Shown: in pieces, positions 35,200 through 45,968 of the stretch
How positions within the stretch are numbered: position 1 is the first letter of the stretch
Layout of the letters: each line of letters starts with the position of its first letter
Assembly: GCA_022453515.1 (NCBI GenBank)
Contig: JAJNNY010000074.1
Location: forward strand, 62,001 to 126,000
DNA length: 64,000 bases
Source of the DNA: Astrocystis sublimbata
Taxonomy: Eukaryota; Ascomycota; Sordariomycetes; Xylariales; Xylariaceae
Direction: 5' to 3'
Notes under the pieces: generated by a model
The model's database searches: none
What the model was told of the DNA's origin: nothing
The model's input: only the letters and a program-made list of their open reading frames with translations
Translations under genes and position numbers: made by a program

Positions 35200-36429
35200 T
35201 TACTGTAGCGTAACAGGCGTATCGAACCCCGCAGCACTCCGATCGAAGACGACCTCGTCGACAACCTCGAAGCCGAGTCGGCGATAGGCGGGGACTGCCA
35301 GGCGCGTGGCTTCGAGGTACGCTGTGACGCCGTCCCTGTCTGCCATATCGAGCACGGGACGGACGAGCGCGGAGCCGAGGCCGCGGCTGTGGTGGCTGTA
35401 TCGAGTACATAGATGGGTGAGAGCTTGTGTTGGGCGATCAGTTAGTCAAATCTGGACATGAAAACATGCAGACAGACGAGAAGAAGACAGAAAGAATATA
35501 ATATGAAACCCGACTTACAGAGTTTCTCCTCAGTCCGATATTTCTTCTCCGCACCCACCAGACCGTCAAAGAAGTCGTGAAAAGAGACAACATTGGCGCC
35601 TTCAGGCGGGCCCTGGGCGTAGCTTTTCGCGCTCGTCTGCTCATCCGCACTCCCCTTTCCCCCATCTCTCTTACCCCCATTCTCGACTTCGTCCTCGTAA
35701 GTGCTGAAGCCTTCCATCATATCTGCCATCTTCTTCTTGTCCGTATCCCTTGCAGCGCCTAAAGGTAGATCCCACTTCGCCCACGCGACGATCTGCCCCG
35801 TGGCGTCCTCGACGACTTTGAACTGCTGCGTGCCGATGTCCGCGAAGCGTCGACGGATGCGCTCTGCGTTCCAGGTCGTCATGCTTGATGGGGGACCCCA
35901 CCAGTAAGTGTATTCGCCGCCGTCTCCGTATGGTGATTTATCCGAGGTGGGACCTGAAGTTGTGTTTCCGAAGGCGTCCATGTCTAGAGTGAGGAGATGT
36001 TAGAGAGAGGTACCCCTCAGGGTGTCGGTTGGGTGTTGCTGTTGCTGTCGCTGTTGCGTTCTCAACCCAACTCAACTGACTCACTGTGTCTCGTTAGTCC
36101 CGTCCAAATTTTGCGCTCATGCACGAATGCAATGCAACATTGAAGATATGAGTAATTTCAAAGATTATATGCTCCGGATTCTCGTGACTGCGATGGAAGT
36201 GTCATCCCCCTCTATCACGAGTCTATGTAGATTAATACATCCAGCCCCCCCAAAAATGACTGGAACTCCACCAGAACAATGACAGCAACAACGCAAACTC
36301 ATGGATTGAATTGAAAAACAGCGACACTTACCAAACTTCAGCCATACCCTGCACATCCCCCGGCGTGCATCTCGACATGGTAAAGCCCTCAGGCAACGTC
36401 TTTGGACGCAGAAACGGGAGCGCCGCCAT
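35200..36429 (-). CDS. GNAT-family N-acetyltransferase
   Basis: The core exons are 35980-35525 (approximately) and 35423-35200. They carry the acetyl-CoA-binding signature HHSRGLGSALV (R/Q-x-x-G-x-G/A), followed by YLEATRLAVPAYRRLGFEVV, the usual C-terminal half of the GNAT fold. A typical N-terminal exon lies upstream (36429-36332, starting MAALPFLRPKTLPEGF and ending GMAEV). It fits the family pattern, where AEV is followed by a short segment like the DAFG at the start of the next exon. However, the GTAAGT donor after exon 1 and the TAG acceptor before ATGGACGCC do not agree in phase (a stop results). Either a small exon is hidden in the 350-bp gap or translation starts at 35980. The substrate is unknown. 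Confidence 0.72.
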
Positions 36430-37105
36430 CGTGATATTTCTTCTCTGTCCTCTTCGTACTTTCGCCGCTCCGTTCACCCCATTTACTCCGCTGACCCTAG
36501 GAACCCGTTTTGATGCGGACGCGAGGGCCAAATACGAATTACAGCAAGGTCGGTAGAGAAGTCGCAGCATGGAGAGACGACCTGACAGAATATAGCGATG
36601 TATCAAGTTGTCGACAATTTATATTTATCTTTCTTGTTCCATAGATAGTATAGCATTTTATGTAATATTTTTATCAATGTCGCACCTGATGTGGAGGGGT
36701 TAAGTACGTGCGTTGATGTACCAAGATACGTGACTCATTAAGGTTCATAGTCGGACCTCGGTTGAACCGCCCGGCCCCGATCGACAAAGAGCAACATCCG
36801 CGCTCCGCACCCGGAGGGCGTAATGACCGATGATCCACCTATCTTACACGATGCATGCATGATCGAGTGGGCGATAATTTATTACCCCAGGTTGATGTAG
36901 GTAGGTAGGATTGCGCATCTTCATTGCTGTATCCATCCATACCATGCTTTTGTTTTGTCAATCCAAATGTTATTTGTACCCAAACATACATACACATGTG
37001 AGGATGTAGATACTTTACATAAGTCGTGATAGTCAATACCAGGTATACACCAGATATAAAATCTTCACACTACCTGCCAAGTAATACATGCATGATACGG
37101 CAGCC
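36430..37105. other. Intergenic region
   Basis: About 0.7 kb containing the promoter of the acetyltransferase and the 3' side of the PPR gene. A TAGGTAGGTAGG box lies at about 36897-36908. No gene is supported. Confidence 0.45.
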
Positions 37106-40100
37106 TCATTCACGTCTACCTTCGTTCTCAGCCCCCATGCTCCTCCCCGTTTCCCCTTCCTGGGTATCCTCTGCCTCTTCAATAGCAGCAATGCTATCCG
37201 AGAACTCCGAGTTTCCAAAAATCTCATCTTCCAGGATCGAATACACGCGCGTCATAGACTTGATCGCTCTCGTAGCCTGTATGTGGTCTCTTTCGACCTC
37301 GTGGAGCAAGGTCGCCGCCTCGCTGGACCACGGCGCCTGCTTGCTGAGCTCGACATAAGCTTGTGCGAGGCGGTAGAGCGTCGTGGCCGTGGGGCGCAGG
37401 TAGAGCGCCGAGGAACCCTTGCGGCGCGTCTCCAGGGGCAGCTTGGTGCGCATCGCCTCATTCCGGCGGGCCATGAACCAGCCCGTCCAATTGGGCATCA
37501 GCACCTTCTCGCACACCGTGAAGGCCTGCTTGAACTGCTGCATCTGCACGAGCGCCTGCACGTAGTAGTTCCAGTTCTTGCTGTCCACCTGGAAGCCGGC
37601 GTCGAGCAGGTTCTTGATCAGCAGCCGCAGGTCGGACACGTTGCCCTCTTTGAGATACATCTCCTGCATCACGCGCAGGCCGCCACACAGGACATATCGG
37701 TATTTCGGGGAGATCCTGTTGTTGTAGGGGAGATCAGGTTTATAATCGGCCGAGCGCGCTTCCCTCTGGGCGGTGCTGAAGAGAAGCCGCCATGTCGACT
37801 TGACACGATCGAACTCTTGGTCCTGGAGACCAGAGAGCATGACAGCATTCAGCATGGATATAGGCAAGACGCCCTCGTCATTGGAAGTGCCTTGGAAGAC
37901 ATTGCGATACACATCGACCAGTTCGTTGACACGGACACCGTCGTTCATCTGCGCGAAAATGTTCATCATGGTACTGAATTGATAGACCTCGCGTGAGGAT
38001 CGGAGCAATTGTCCTGATCGCGCAGGTGCCGAGCTGGCGGCGGCGTTGGAGCCCTTCATGCTGCCTGCGCGGGGTCCATAGATCCGGAAGAAATGACGCA
38101 TTGCGCGACTCAGCCATTCGGTCTCGTTCCACTGCGCCTGCTGACGCGGCGGCATATTCCTGTATTGTGCAAGGGCTTGGCTGAGGCGGAAGACGATATC
38201 TTCCGTGATGGGAACGTTGTTCTCGTTCATAAGCAGGCAGAGGCGTCGGATCAGCGCTGGCTCCCCAGTACGAAGTAAGGACCCCATTACGATCTGAAAA
38301 TGTGACGGTGTCACGTCGAACACCTTTTCCTTCAGGGCCACGGTCAGGAGACTCAAGGCATGTTGTGACTGACGGCATAGGCCGAGTCCGAGCAGCAGCT
38401 GTTGGTAGGTGAATTGGTTGTAAGGTATGTTCCTCCCGGCCATGGTGTTAAGGACTTTGTTGATACTGGCGAGATCACGGCGGAGAGCATTATAGTACAG
38501 GAGCTTGTTCCACATCCGTGTCGAGACAATGCCCTTGGCTGAAGCACGCGCACATACATCCTCGGCTTCCTTGAAAAGATCATTCTGGCAATACCCATCG
38601 ACGAGGCTGCTAAGCATAGCCTCATTGGGAGTCACGTTCACATGGCGGGCGCGGCGGTATAGATCGACAGTAAAACTGATATCGCCTCTCGACCCAGCCA
38701 TCTGCATCAAAGTGCCGAAACTATAAAGATCGGGCACGGTCGCGAGACACAGGCTATCGAAAGTGCCGATGGCGCCGTCGTAATCGTCAGCCTTGACGTA
38801 CGCATTAAGCAGGATGTTCCAGCTATACGTCGAGGGCTCTACCTTGAACTTGTTGATCATGTCATCAAAGATGCGCTGGGCCTCTTCGGGTTCGGCGTTG
38901 ACGGCGTGGACCTGTAGAAGATGGGAGAATATGTCGCTACCTTCTTGGCCATCAAAGATATTCGCAGAGTGATCGTCGCGGAAACGCTCGACATATTCGA
39001 TCCAAAGCGGGTAAACTCGGTCCTTGCTGCCGCGAGCGGCATAAAAGCCCAAGTGTGTCTGATAGGCGCGGCGAGACGGCGCGTCGTGAAAGCGATGCCA
39101 GTCGTCCCAGAGCAGTTCGACGCCGGCCATCTTCTTGGCCACGGAGATGCTCAGTCTCGTGTAGGCTCTGAAGACGCGGTGCAAAGAGGCGTGGGTAGGT
39201 GTAATGCCAGGCAGGTCTCGGTAGATGGCATATACGTCGATCGACACCTGTTTCCTGTCGGCGGTCTTGGGCGCTCTCATATAATCTTCGAAGGCGAGTG
39301 AATCCTTTGTGGTGAGTAGCAAGGGAACGACCTGGGGATCGGTGCAGGTGACCAGGGCCCTCCTGACCAGGATTCTCTGCAAGATCAGCAGCGCTTCTCT
39401 CTCTGACTCGGTGGCGGGGGAGGGGCTAGAGGCGTCGTTCAGGCGTGTCTCGATGTAGTCGGGAAACAGCAAAACCTTCTCGGCGAGACCGGGGACTGCA
39501 GCTAGGTGCTTCAGATCGCCGATGATTTCATTGAAGTCCCAGCGGGCCGCCATTTCGGGGTAGAGATTCCAGATGTTCTCTAAGACACTGGTAGTGGAAG
39601 ATCGGAGGGCAGAGGCCATTAACAAATCCAGAGCGTCGACAAGGGTCGTGGTTTTGAGGACACCAGACCGCAGTGCTCGCTCGAAGATAGATAGGGCTTC
39701 CGAGTCATTTTGCAGGTTGACCTCGGCCGAAACGCCGGCAACAAATACATCATTGTCCCAACTCGTCTCGTCGAGCTTGTGAAAGAGCTCCGAGATCTTC
39801 CACGAATCGACCACGCGGCCGGTGCCGGCGAGGAATGCTAGGACGCTATTGAAATAGGTGTCTTGAGAAGTCTCAGTGAGGGACTTGTAGTGGCGCCACA
39901 GGAGATCGGCGTCTTCGAGATTGCTTCGCTTCAGAATCTGATCGAGGGCGGCGGCGTGACCGCTGTTGTCAAGTTTGAGCAGCGCCTCCTTCTGTTTGGC
40001 CTCCAGGGTCTCGTCCGCGACGTCTTCAGTTTCTCGCACAGCATCAGGCGGATTCTCATTCCCAAGGGCAGCGGAATTGGGTGCGGACCCGGGCTCGTCC

Positions 40101-40540
40101 GGTTGGTGAGGCGAAGACGAGTTGTAGAGGCGATGGGACACGTGTGAGGGCCTGGGTCGGAGGCGCAGTCGATCAGGGCGGGCGGGCACAACGGATGAGA
40201 GGCGGCTGCGCATCAAGGTCAGGGCACCAGTCGGGTAGAGGAAGTCGAGCAGGAACGCCGAGGCGCTCAGAGGCGGGGGCTTCGAGGGATCGGGGGTTCT
40301 CGCGACGGCACTGGTGATGGCGCGGTGGGCGGGATCAGCAGAGATGGGTTCCGGGACGGCATGGTGGTCGAGGGTGCCGTGCATCAGGGCGTGCCAGGCG
40401 GTGGTGAGCTCGATGTCGACGGCGCCATGCTGCCAGAAAGCGGTGTGCAGCTGTCTCGCGGCGCGGAGGGGCTTCTGGTTGGGCGGCGGGAGAGCTCGCA
40501 GGCCGCATGGGTCCAGACAGGCCGCTGTCCTCTCGAGCAT
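37106..40540 (-). CDS. Large mitochondrial pentatricopeptide-repeat protein (Pet309/CYA-5-like)
   Basis: Single exon of 1144 aa. The N-terminal 150 residues are rich in Arg, Pro and Ser with few acids, as expected for a mitochondrial presequence. The middle and C-terminal parts contain PPR-like helical pairs, for example VEPSTYSWNILLNAYVKADD, VPDLYSFGTLMQMAGSRG, VTPNEAMLSSLVDGYC and IPYNQFTYQQLLLGLGL, spaced near 35 residues. Size and layout fit the fungal Pet309/CYA-5 family, which is needed for stability and translation of mitochondrial COX1 mRNA; this identity is a recollection of the family, not a proof. It is probably an RNA-binding protein of the mitochondrial matrix or inner-membrane surface. 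The extreme C-terminus is Glu-rich. Confidence 0.8.
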   Translation of the reverse strand: MLERTAACLDPCGLRALPPPNQKPLRAARQLHTAFWQHGAVDIELTTAWHALMHGTLDHHAVPEPISADPAHRAITSAVARTPDPSKPPPLSASAFLLDFLYPTGALTLMRSRLSSVVPARPDRLRLRPRPSHVSHRLYNSSSPHQPDEPGSAPNSAALGNENPPDAVRETEDVADETLEAKQKEALLKLDNSGHAAALDQILKRSNLEDADLLWRHYKSLTETSQDTYFNSVLAFLAGTGRVVDSWKISELFHKLDETSWDNDVFVAGVSAEVNLQNDSEALSIFERALRSGVLKTTTLVDALDLLMASALRSSTTSVLENIWNLYPEMAARWDFNEIIGDLKHLAAVPGLAEKVLLFPDYIETRLNDASSPSPATESEREALLILQRILVRRALVTCTDPQVVPLLLTTKDSLAFEDYMRAPKTADRKQVSIDVYAIYRDLPGITPTHASLHRVFRAYTRLSISVAKKMAGVELLWDDWHRFHDAPSRRAYQTHLGFYAARGSKDRVYPLWIEYVERFRDDHSANIFDGQEGSDIFSHLLQVHAVNAEPEEAQRIFDDMINKFKVEPSTYSWNILLNAYVKADDYDGAIGTFDSLCLATVPDLYSFGTLMQMAGSRGDISFTVDLYRRARHVNVTPNEAMLSSLVDGYCQNDLFKEAEDVCARASAKGIVSTRMWNKLLYYNALRRDLASINKVLNTMAGRNIPYNQFTYQQLLLGLGLCRQSQHALSLLTVALKEKVFDVTPSHFQIVMGSLLRTGEPALIRRLCLLMNENNVPITEDIVFRLSQALAQYRNMPPRQQAQWNETEWLSRAMRHFFRIYGPRAGSMKGSNAAASSAPARSGQLLRSSREVYQFSTMMNIFAQMNDGVRVNELVDVYRNVFQGTSNDEGVLPISMLNAVMLSGLQDQEFDRVKSTWRLLFSTAQREARSADYKPDLPYNNRISPKYRYVLCGGLRVMQEMYLKEGNVSDLRLLIKNLLDAGFQVDSKNWNYYVQALVQMQQFKQAFTVCEKVLMPNWTGWFMARRNEAMRTKLPLETRRKGSSALYLRPTATTLYRLAQAYVELSKQAPWSSEAATLLHEVERDHIQATRAIKSMTRVYSILEDEIFGNSEFSDSIAAIEEAEDTQEGETGRSMGAENEGRRE

Positions 40541-41544
40541 CTGTCAAGAGGCGTATGCGCCGAGCAGAGGAGGTCTGGGGGATGAGGTGTGAGGCGTGAG
40601 GCAACGGCTCAAGAGAAAGAGAGAGAGCCCAGCCCGTCCCGACGACGGAGAGAGGTGTGTGTGGTGGTGGTGGTGGTGTGCACACGCTTCAGGGCATCGC
40701 AGCGCCGAGAGGTCGAAAGCGACGAAGTCACTAGGTAAGCCGGGTTATGTAGTAGTGAAAATGAAGGTACCTAGGTGGTAGGTGTGGGTGTAAGTGTTGG
40801 TGAGGGCGACGATGCGCTCGCGCACACGTTGTATCAAGTGGCTGTGAGGCTGTGATGTCGCTTCTGTTCCTGGCACTTTTCTTCGTGCTTTCCCCCCGGT
40901 GCCCCCGGTGCCCCAGTCCGTTGCCCGATTTGTGGATCAACAAGATAGAGCTACAAGTACTCAGTACAGCTTCAAGACTGCCCCTCGAGGCGGGGTGTCA
41001 AGTACAGTCTACCTGGCACAGCTCCACGATGGCGGGGCACTAGCATCATCCATCCGCGTCATGGATTGGACCGTCCATCACTTACATGGTGCATGTGTGC
41101 TGCCTAGAAGTCGATGGGAAGGTACTTACCTAGGTATTCAGTTTACTTTAGATGTATCTATTGGCTTAAGGTAAGTAACAACCTGGGACGAGTATCTCGA
41201 GATGACTAAGGCTCGATTGGGGTAAGCATAGCTCCCCCGCTCTCCCCCAGGCTCGGCTTCCATTCACTGAGGTTCTTAATGTCCCTACTCTGCGCATACT
41301 CAACATACGAGGCAAACTTCATTCGTTGGCACGCCATTTTCTGTAAAGCGTGGGGATTATTCGTGACCGAACAGTAGCTCGAGCGCATTGTGAGCAGATC
41401 ACACGACATCTCCAATGAATCCCGACCATCATAAAATACAAAGACATGCATGCAATCAACACCCCACATCCATTTGCAGCCACTTGAGGGCTTGAGTCTT
41501 GATACACGGACCTTCTTGCAGGCCCACGGTTGTGCAGACGACAT
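40541..41544. other. Intergenic region
   Basis: About 1 kb. It includes a GTGTGTGGTGGTGGTGGTGGTGTG run (about 40658-40681) and ACCTAGGT-type boxes near 40768 and 41130. Short frames antisense in 41206-41544 extend the downstream side of the neighbouring gene but lack support. Confidence 0.45.
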
Positions 41545-42343
41545 TTAATGATAGTCGGCGATCTTGTCCCCCAAAACTTTGCGATCAAACTCGGTAGGGA
41601 TCCACTTGAATGCCTGGTGATGCTCGCCTTTTTCGAAATAGTAGCACCACCAAGCGAACACGGCGGCCGGTACCCACTGAACGGCATCCATATCGCGGCC
41701 GTGGAGGAGTCGGTGCAGGAGCGTGTCCCAGAACATGTCATGGTGCTCATACTCGACCATAGCCGGAGCAATGATGCTCTGTCCCATCTCGAGTAGATCA
41801 TCAAACTCATCGCACCATATAAAGAAATAGCTGCTGCTTTCACGACCATGCATATCTTGATAGGCTTGCCAGGCCGCCGCACGCTGTTTGAAGATCTCGT
41901 GGCGTTGATAGTTGAGCTCGACGATCCGGCCAATGCAGGCCTGCACATCCTTGTCGAGGGCTGGGCGGTAGTCAGGGTCCTTCTCCAGAAACATGTCTAG
42001 GTATTACCCGTCAGTTCATTCGCAAAACAGATGGCATGGGATTGGCAGCCGTACATAGAGATACAGCCCATGGACTCTGGCTTGCTTTGTCCCGCGCCAG
42101 CTTGTAAACCACTAACGGCATAATCTTGGGGCCTAATCTTCCAAGAGCAGCAAATTGTTCTGTTTGGAGGTCGGCAAAGTCCGTCTCGGCCGCTGATGAT
42201 GTGTGGCACACGGCGAGTGCGGCGGTCCATCTTGATTCAAACTGGTCCACGGCTAGTGGGAAAACCTCTTCGATGTCAAGATAGAGCTTCGTGGCTGAAT
42301 CCACGGCTTCTTGTGTTGGTGATGAGGCTGGTGTCGCCCCCAT
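41545..42343 (-). CDS. Uncharacterised fungal protein, 246 aa
   Basis: Two exons (42343-42055 and 41996-41545) join by GTACGG/TAG with matching phase, giving 246 aa. It is rich in aromatic and acidic residues, with helical stretches such as AVDQFESRWTAAL, a WWCYYFEKGEHHQAF segment and FWDTLLHRLLHGRDMDAVQW. No signal peptide or membrane helix. The FEKGEHHQAFKW-type end resembles uncharacterised proteins often present in many copies in filamentous fungi; no function is known to me. The start codon lies inside a 26-bp tandem duplication, so an identical upstream ATG exists in another frame. Confidence 0.7.
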
Positions 42344-42379
42344 GATGAAGAGGCCGGTGTCGCCCCCATGATGAAGAGG
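42328..42379. repeat. 26-bp tandem duplication over the start codon
   Basis: Two adjacent 26-bp units (42328-42353 and 42354-42379) differ at one base. Each contains the start context of the gene on the minus strand (ATGGGGGCGACACC). Because 26 is not a multiple of three, the outer ATG at 42369 is out of frame with the inner one at 42343. Confidence 0.9.
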
Positions 42380-43265
42380 CCGTGTATCTGGTGCAGTATG
42401 AGTGTCGTCTTGAGATGACGGGATGGCAGATGATGGAGGTAAAGTAGATAGATACCTAGGTACTTAGTGAGTAGTTGGCTGGATTGATGCTGGGTTTGTT
42501 GTCAATTTGCAGGTAGGTACTCTGGCCATTATACGCAGTAATTACGTGTGTAAGTTGGGTTAGAGGTGGGTAGGATGTAGGTAGGTAGCTGCCCCACTAC
42601 CATCTAGGTCTGCGAGGGATCGAGTGGCAGAGTGTTCCAAGGTTGTTTGTTACAGTAGCTGCACCGATGTTGATTGGCTAGCTGGTTTCACTACATCGGG
42701 ATACGGCTGCAGACGCACCTTCCCTATATATTACCTGCCTCAACAACTCTATCACTCGGTCCCTCGACCCTCGGCCCTCAGTCTCTTATGTTTAGAGAAA
42801 GATTGTTACGTAAGTAAGTAGGTACTTGATGGTATTGTATATATTTCGGACACAAACATTTGCAATCGTAAGTTTATCTCCTAAAACAACTATTAGCTTG
42901 AACATTCAACAGCCAGTGGTAGGGGTTATGGTGCAGTCACCAGTGAATACCATTGCTGCTATGTTGCCCCTGTCTAGCATATATTATTACTACTTAGGTA
43001 CCTAGGTGGTGTAGTGAGTGACATTAGAGCCCTCAGCAGGTCCTCTGGATGGTCATAAGTGAATACACTCTGCGCCTTACAGCTACGCACTAGTTATATT
43101 TGATTGGGTGCACTTTAGGAAACAGATCTTGTTTGCTGGCGATGCCTTTCACACCCTCCCCTCTCACAACCTCCTCTCCCATAACCTCTTCTCTCGCAAA
43201 CTCTGTCTTCTGAGGTTACAGTTGAACATTTGACCCCAAGTTCCCAAACCCACAAGTAATTCATC
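42380..43265. promoter_or_regulatory. Divergent intergenic region
   Basis: About 0.9 kb between divergent genes. It contains several ACCTAGGTAC/TAGGTAGGTA boxes (about 42454, 42573, 42995) and a CT-rich stretch just before the right-hand gene (43150-43200). No coding frame is convincing. Confidence 0.45.
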
Positions 43266-44985
43266 ATGTCTCGAGCTCCTCGAGGTCCTCAAGCTTCTCG
43301 CCTCCACCATACAAATGATAAGCGATACCGTCCTACCCCGACCCTCGACGAAGCTCGCCAACCTTCCGAAGGCGAATTAGGGTGCTACCAAACCGGACCC
43401 CAGAGGCATCCCAATCTTGGTCGCTGTGGCAGCTTTCGGGTTTGGGAGTTGAGACAAACGGAGCAAGATGAGAAGGAAGGCAAAGTCTTCCCCGACATCG
43501 TAATCAATAACGACAACTTCAATTGTATTGCATGGTCAGTCGGCCACACGGATCGATGGCTTCAACCAGGAAGAGAGATGAACGACACCTGTAAGTTTGT
43601 TCACGGCCCAATCTTGACTGCATTGTTCATGTAACTTACGGCCCCGACTCCCATTGTAGATACGCTGTATCGGTTCGTACAATGTGGACCTGATGAAGCA
43701 GAAGTCGACGTGTACCGGATCGAGGATGCACCGCTCACGCGGCTTAACGCCTCTGGGGAGCTGAAGCCAAACCCACAGTCACTCATTAAACATGCACATC
43801 GACGAGATTATCCCCAGTTCGACAGCTCTCCCCATCATGGATGCTCCTCGAAACTGGGCTTCGGCTCATTTGTGGCGCACAACCGGAGCGCTTTGGAAGA
43901 CAATCGGAGTTGGAACTCAAGATATCCCCCAGTCGGCTTTGGCACCATATATCAGCACTGGAAACGTAGTCCGGAGCACTTCTCTTTCCCAGGAAAAGAA
44001 CACAATGCTGTGGAGTGGACTGGGCACTTTCCGGATGACCCGGTATTCGAACTCGGATATGGCGAGAATCCTCCCGGTCATCAAGATAACCTGAAAGGGG
44101 TACCTCGCAGCCTCACTGCGAACAATAACTCCAATCACCATGCAAAACGTAACACCTCCTTGCCGGAATACGCAAAGGTCTCTCGAATGAGACCCTATGA
44201 TCCAATTCCCCCGGCTCGCCGAGACGCTAGAGTATGGGCCCAACAGATCTACGATGCTCTCTTCCAGTGGTCTCCCGGAAGAGTTAAAACCTTCAACGAC
44301 AGGTTCCATGCTTGGACACGAAGCTGGAAGTTATCCATAAGCCCCAGTGAATCAGAGTAAGCTAGGCCTTCTGTAGTAGGCATATCAACACAACGGTGGA
44401 CAGCATACTAACTTCATTGTGTTAGCGCCGAGGTCCGTTGTGTCAAGTGCTTTTGCACCAGAGTGAAGGAATATAGCAGTGGCCTAGTAGTGAAGTAGAA
44501 GTGTAGGGGTCAGGTGTCAATTCTATTGATTCCTGGGCTCTCCCATAGGGTGGGAGTCGCCCAGTCCTTATATACACAGATCTAGTAGCCCAAATAGCCC
44601 CTACAGGGGAGCCCCTAGGTCATAATGAGGCCCTGGCTACGGAGCTCCTAGGTCATAGTGATGCCCTTGCTACCGTGACACCTGACACGTTGCCAAGTCA
44701 AAGAATTCGCAGAGCTGGTGAGCATGGGGCGAGAATTTACTCCACTTGTTGTTCATCAACTCCTTGATCCATCCAACTTTACGGCCGTTTTTCTCTGTAT
44801 GTCTTCCCCTTATGGTCACTTGTATATGATGGCCAACATATTTCTGACATGAAACCAATTCAGACAATGCTCTAGAGCGAGATACGAGATACCGTGTCGA
44901 CCCCGACGATCAGCTCAACTTCCAGGTTCTGCAGCGCCAGAGCAACTTGATCATTGATATCAATGAAGGTCGAATGTGGTGGTGA
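43266..44985 (+). pseudogene. Paralogue A of an unknown family, interrupted by a small insertion
   Basis: Exons 43266-43590 and 43660-44356, then a third exon from 44426. Compared with the paralogue at 46.0-46.8 kb, the third exon is split after 15 bases by an insertion at 44441-44687, and the homologous coding sequence resumes at 44693 and runs to a TGA at 44983-44985 with one further intron. As it stands, the reading frame enters the insertion and stops at 44496-44498, so the conserved C-terminal part (LLDPSNFTAVFLY region onwards) is lost. Alignable landmarks with the paralogue are YAKV, a W-x-AW cluster, PLV--LLDP-N and VFLYN. The N-terminal 200 residues are specific to this copy. No known domain, signal peptide or membrane segment. 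A truncated protein may still be made. Confidence 0.7.
44441..44687. mobile_element. MITE-like insertion, 247 bp, with CGTTG target duplication
   Basis: The element is flanked by direct repeats CGTTG (44436-44440 and 44688-44692). Its ends are inverted: TGTCAAGTG at the left and the complement of TGTCAGGTG at the right. A second inner copy of the end sequence (44509-44519) is a perfect 11-bp inverted match to 44676-44686. Near the right end there is a tandem duplication of about 40 bp (GGAGCYCCTAGGTCATARTGA). It has no coding capacity, as expected for a non-autonomous DNA transposon. The superfamily is not assigned. Confidence 0.75.
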
Positions 44986-45968
44986 TTGACAGGTGTCACA
45001 ATCCATACATGAACGACTCCAAACTGCTTGGTCTGCTATGGTTGATCGCACGAGGAGAGCTGTAGAAGACGGATGGAATTAACTCTAAGAATCGTTGAAC
45101 AAGTACTACCATGCGCAAGTTGTCGAGGTCACGGGACTACCAGCACATAGGTAGGTAGGTAGTCACTAGTGTGTACCTAATCAGTAATGGGAATAGCCAT
45201 CAAGTGTGATCAATACATCTACGTAGGATCAACACATCTAGTAGTGCCCCAAGTTATCAAATGTTGTCTGAAACCTGATTCAATGCCTTGGAATATTCTA
45301 TGTTTGCTTTTAATTAAATTGCAATGATAATTCAGACATGTTGACAGAGTTTCCCAACGCCAAGGCCAAGGGCAATGCTTGTCTTGCTGGTAATTACAGC
45401 TCGTAATGATAGAGGGTTCTATTGAACCGATAATTCACAGTAGTCGTCTCCTAGAGTTAGTACCTATGCTAGGTGCTTAGGTAACATTGGTGCACCAGTA
45501 TCTGTTGAGCGGCAGAGTAAGAATTTCCTTGCTTGTCTAGTAGCTATAGTGATACTTGTTGGTTAGCTAGACTTGTTGAGGCATGTTTGGATAGCTGTTA
45601 CCTAGGTAAGTAGTTGATGTTTGTCAGGCATATTTCGAAAACGCATGTTTGCTTAGAATGGGGCAGTCAAGCATTCACTTATGAGTATCAAAGGTCCTTG
45701 GCCATTAAGCAGTTCTAGTTCTGCCTGGTGACCATAGCACCGAGGTACCTAAGCAAACAAGTCTCACTTCTGCCAAAGTTTTGGTGAATGCAGTGAGGTG
45801 CGGCGAGTTATAAAAGACCAGAGCGGCCCCAGAGAAAGAAAGTCTCCCAGTTCTCTTGCCGTGTCAACAACAGCCTTTTCTTTGGCCCTGATACACCTTA
45901 CTTTCTTCTTCTTCCCCCAGAGTCAAAGCGTATCTCTTAACTGAAGTCTTTTGAGTCGCTATCCTACA
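44986..45968. other. Intergenic region between the two paralogues
   Basis: About 1 kb with several ACCTAGG/TAGGTAGG boxes (45151, 45600) and a CT-rich leader just before 45969. The first 20 bases resemble the sequence just after the stop of the other paralogue, a trace of the duplication. No gene is supported. Confidence 0.5.

Noticed and set aside
44509..44686. Inner 178-bp unit with perfect 11-bp inverted ends as the true transposon
   Set aside because: Comparison with the paralogue and the CGTTG duplication place the borders at 44441 and 44687; the inner match is more likely a sub-terminal repeat.
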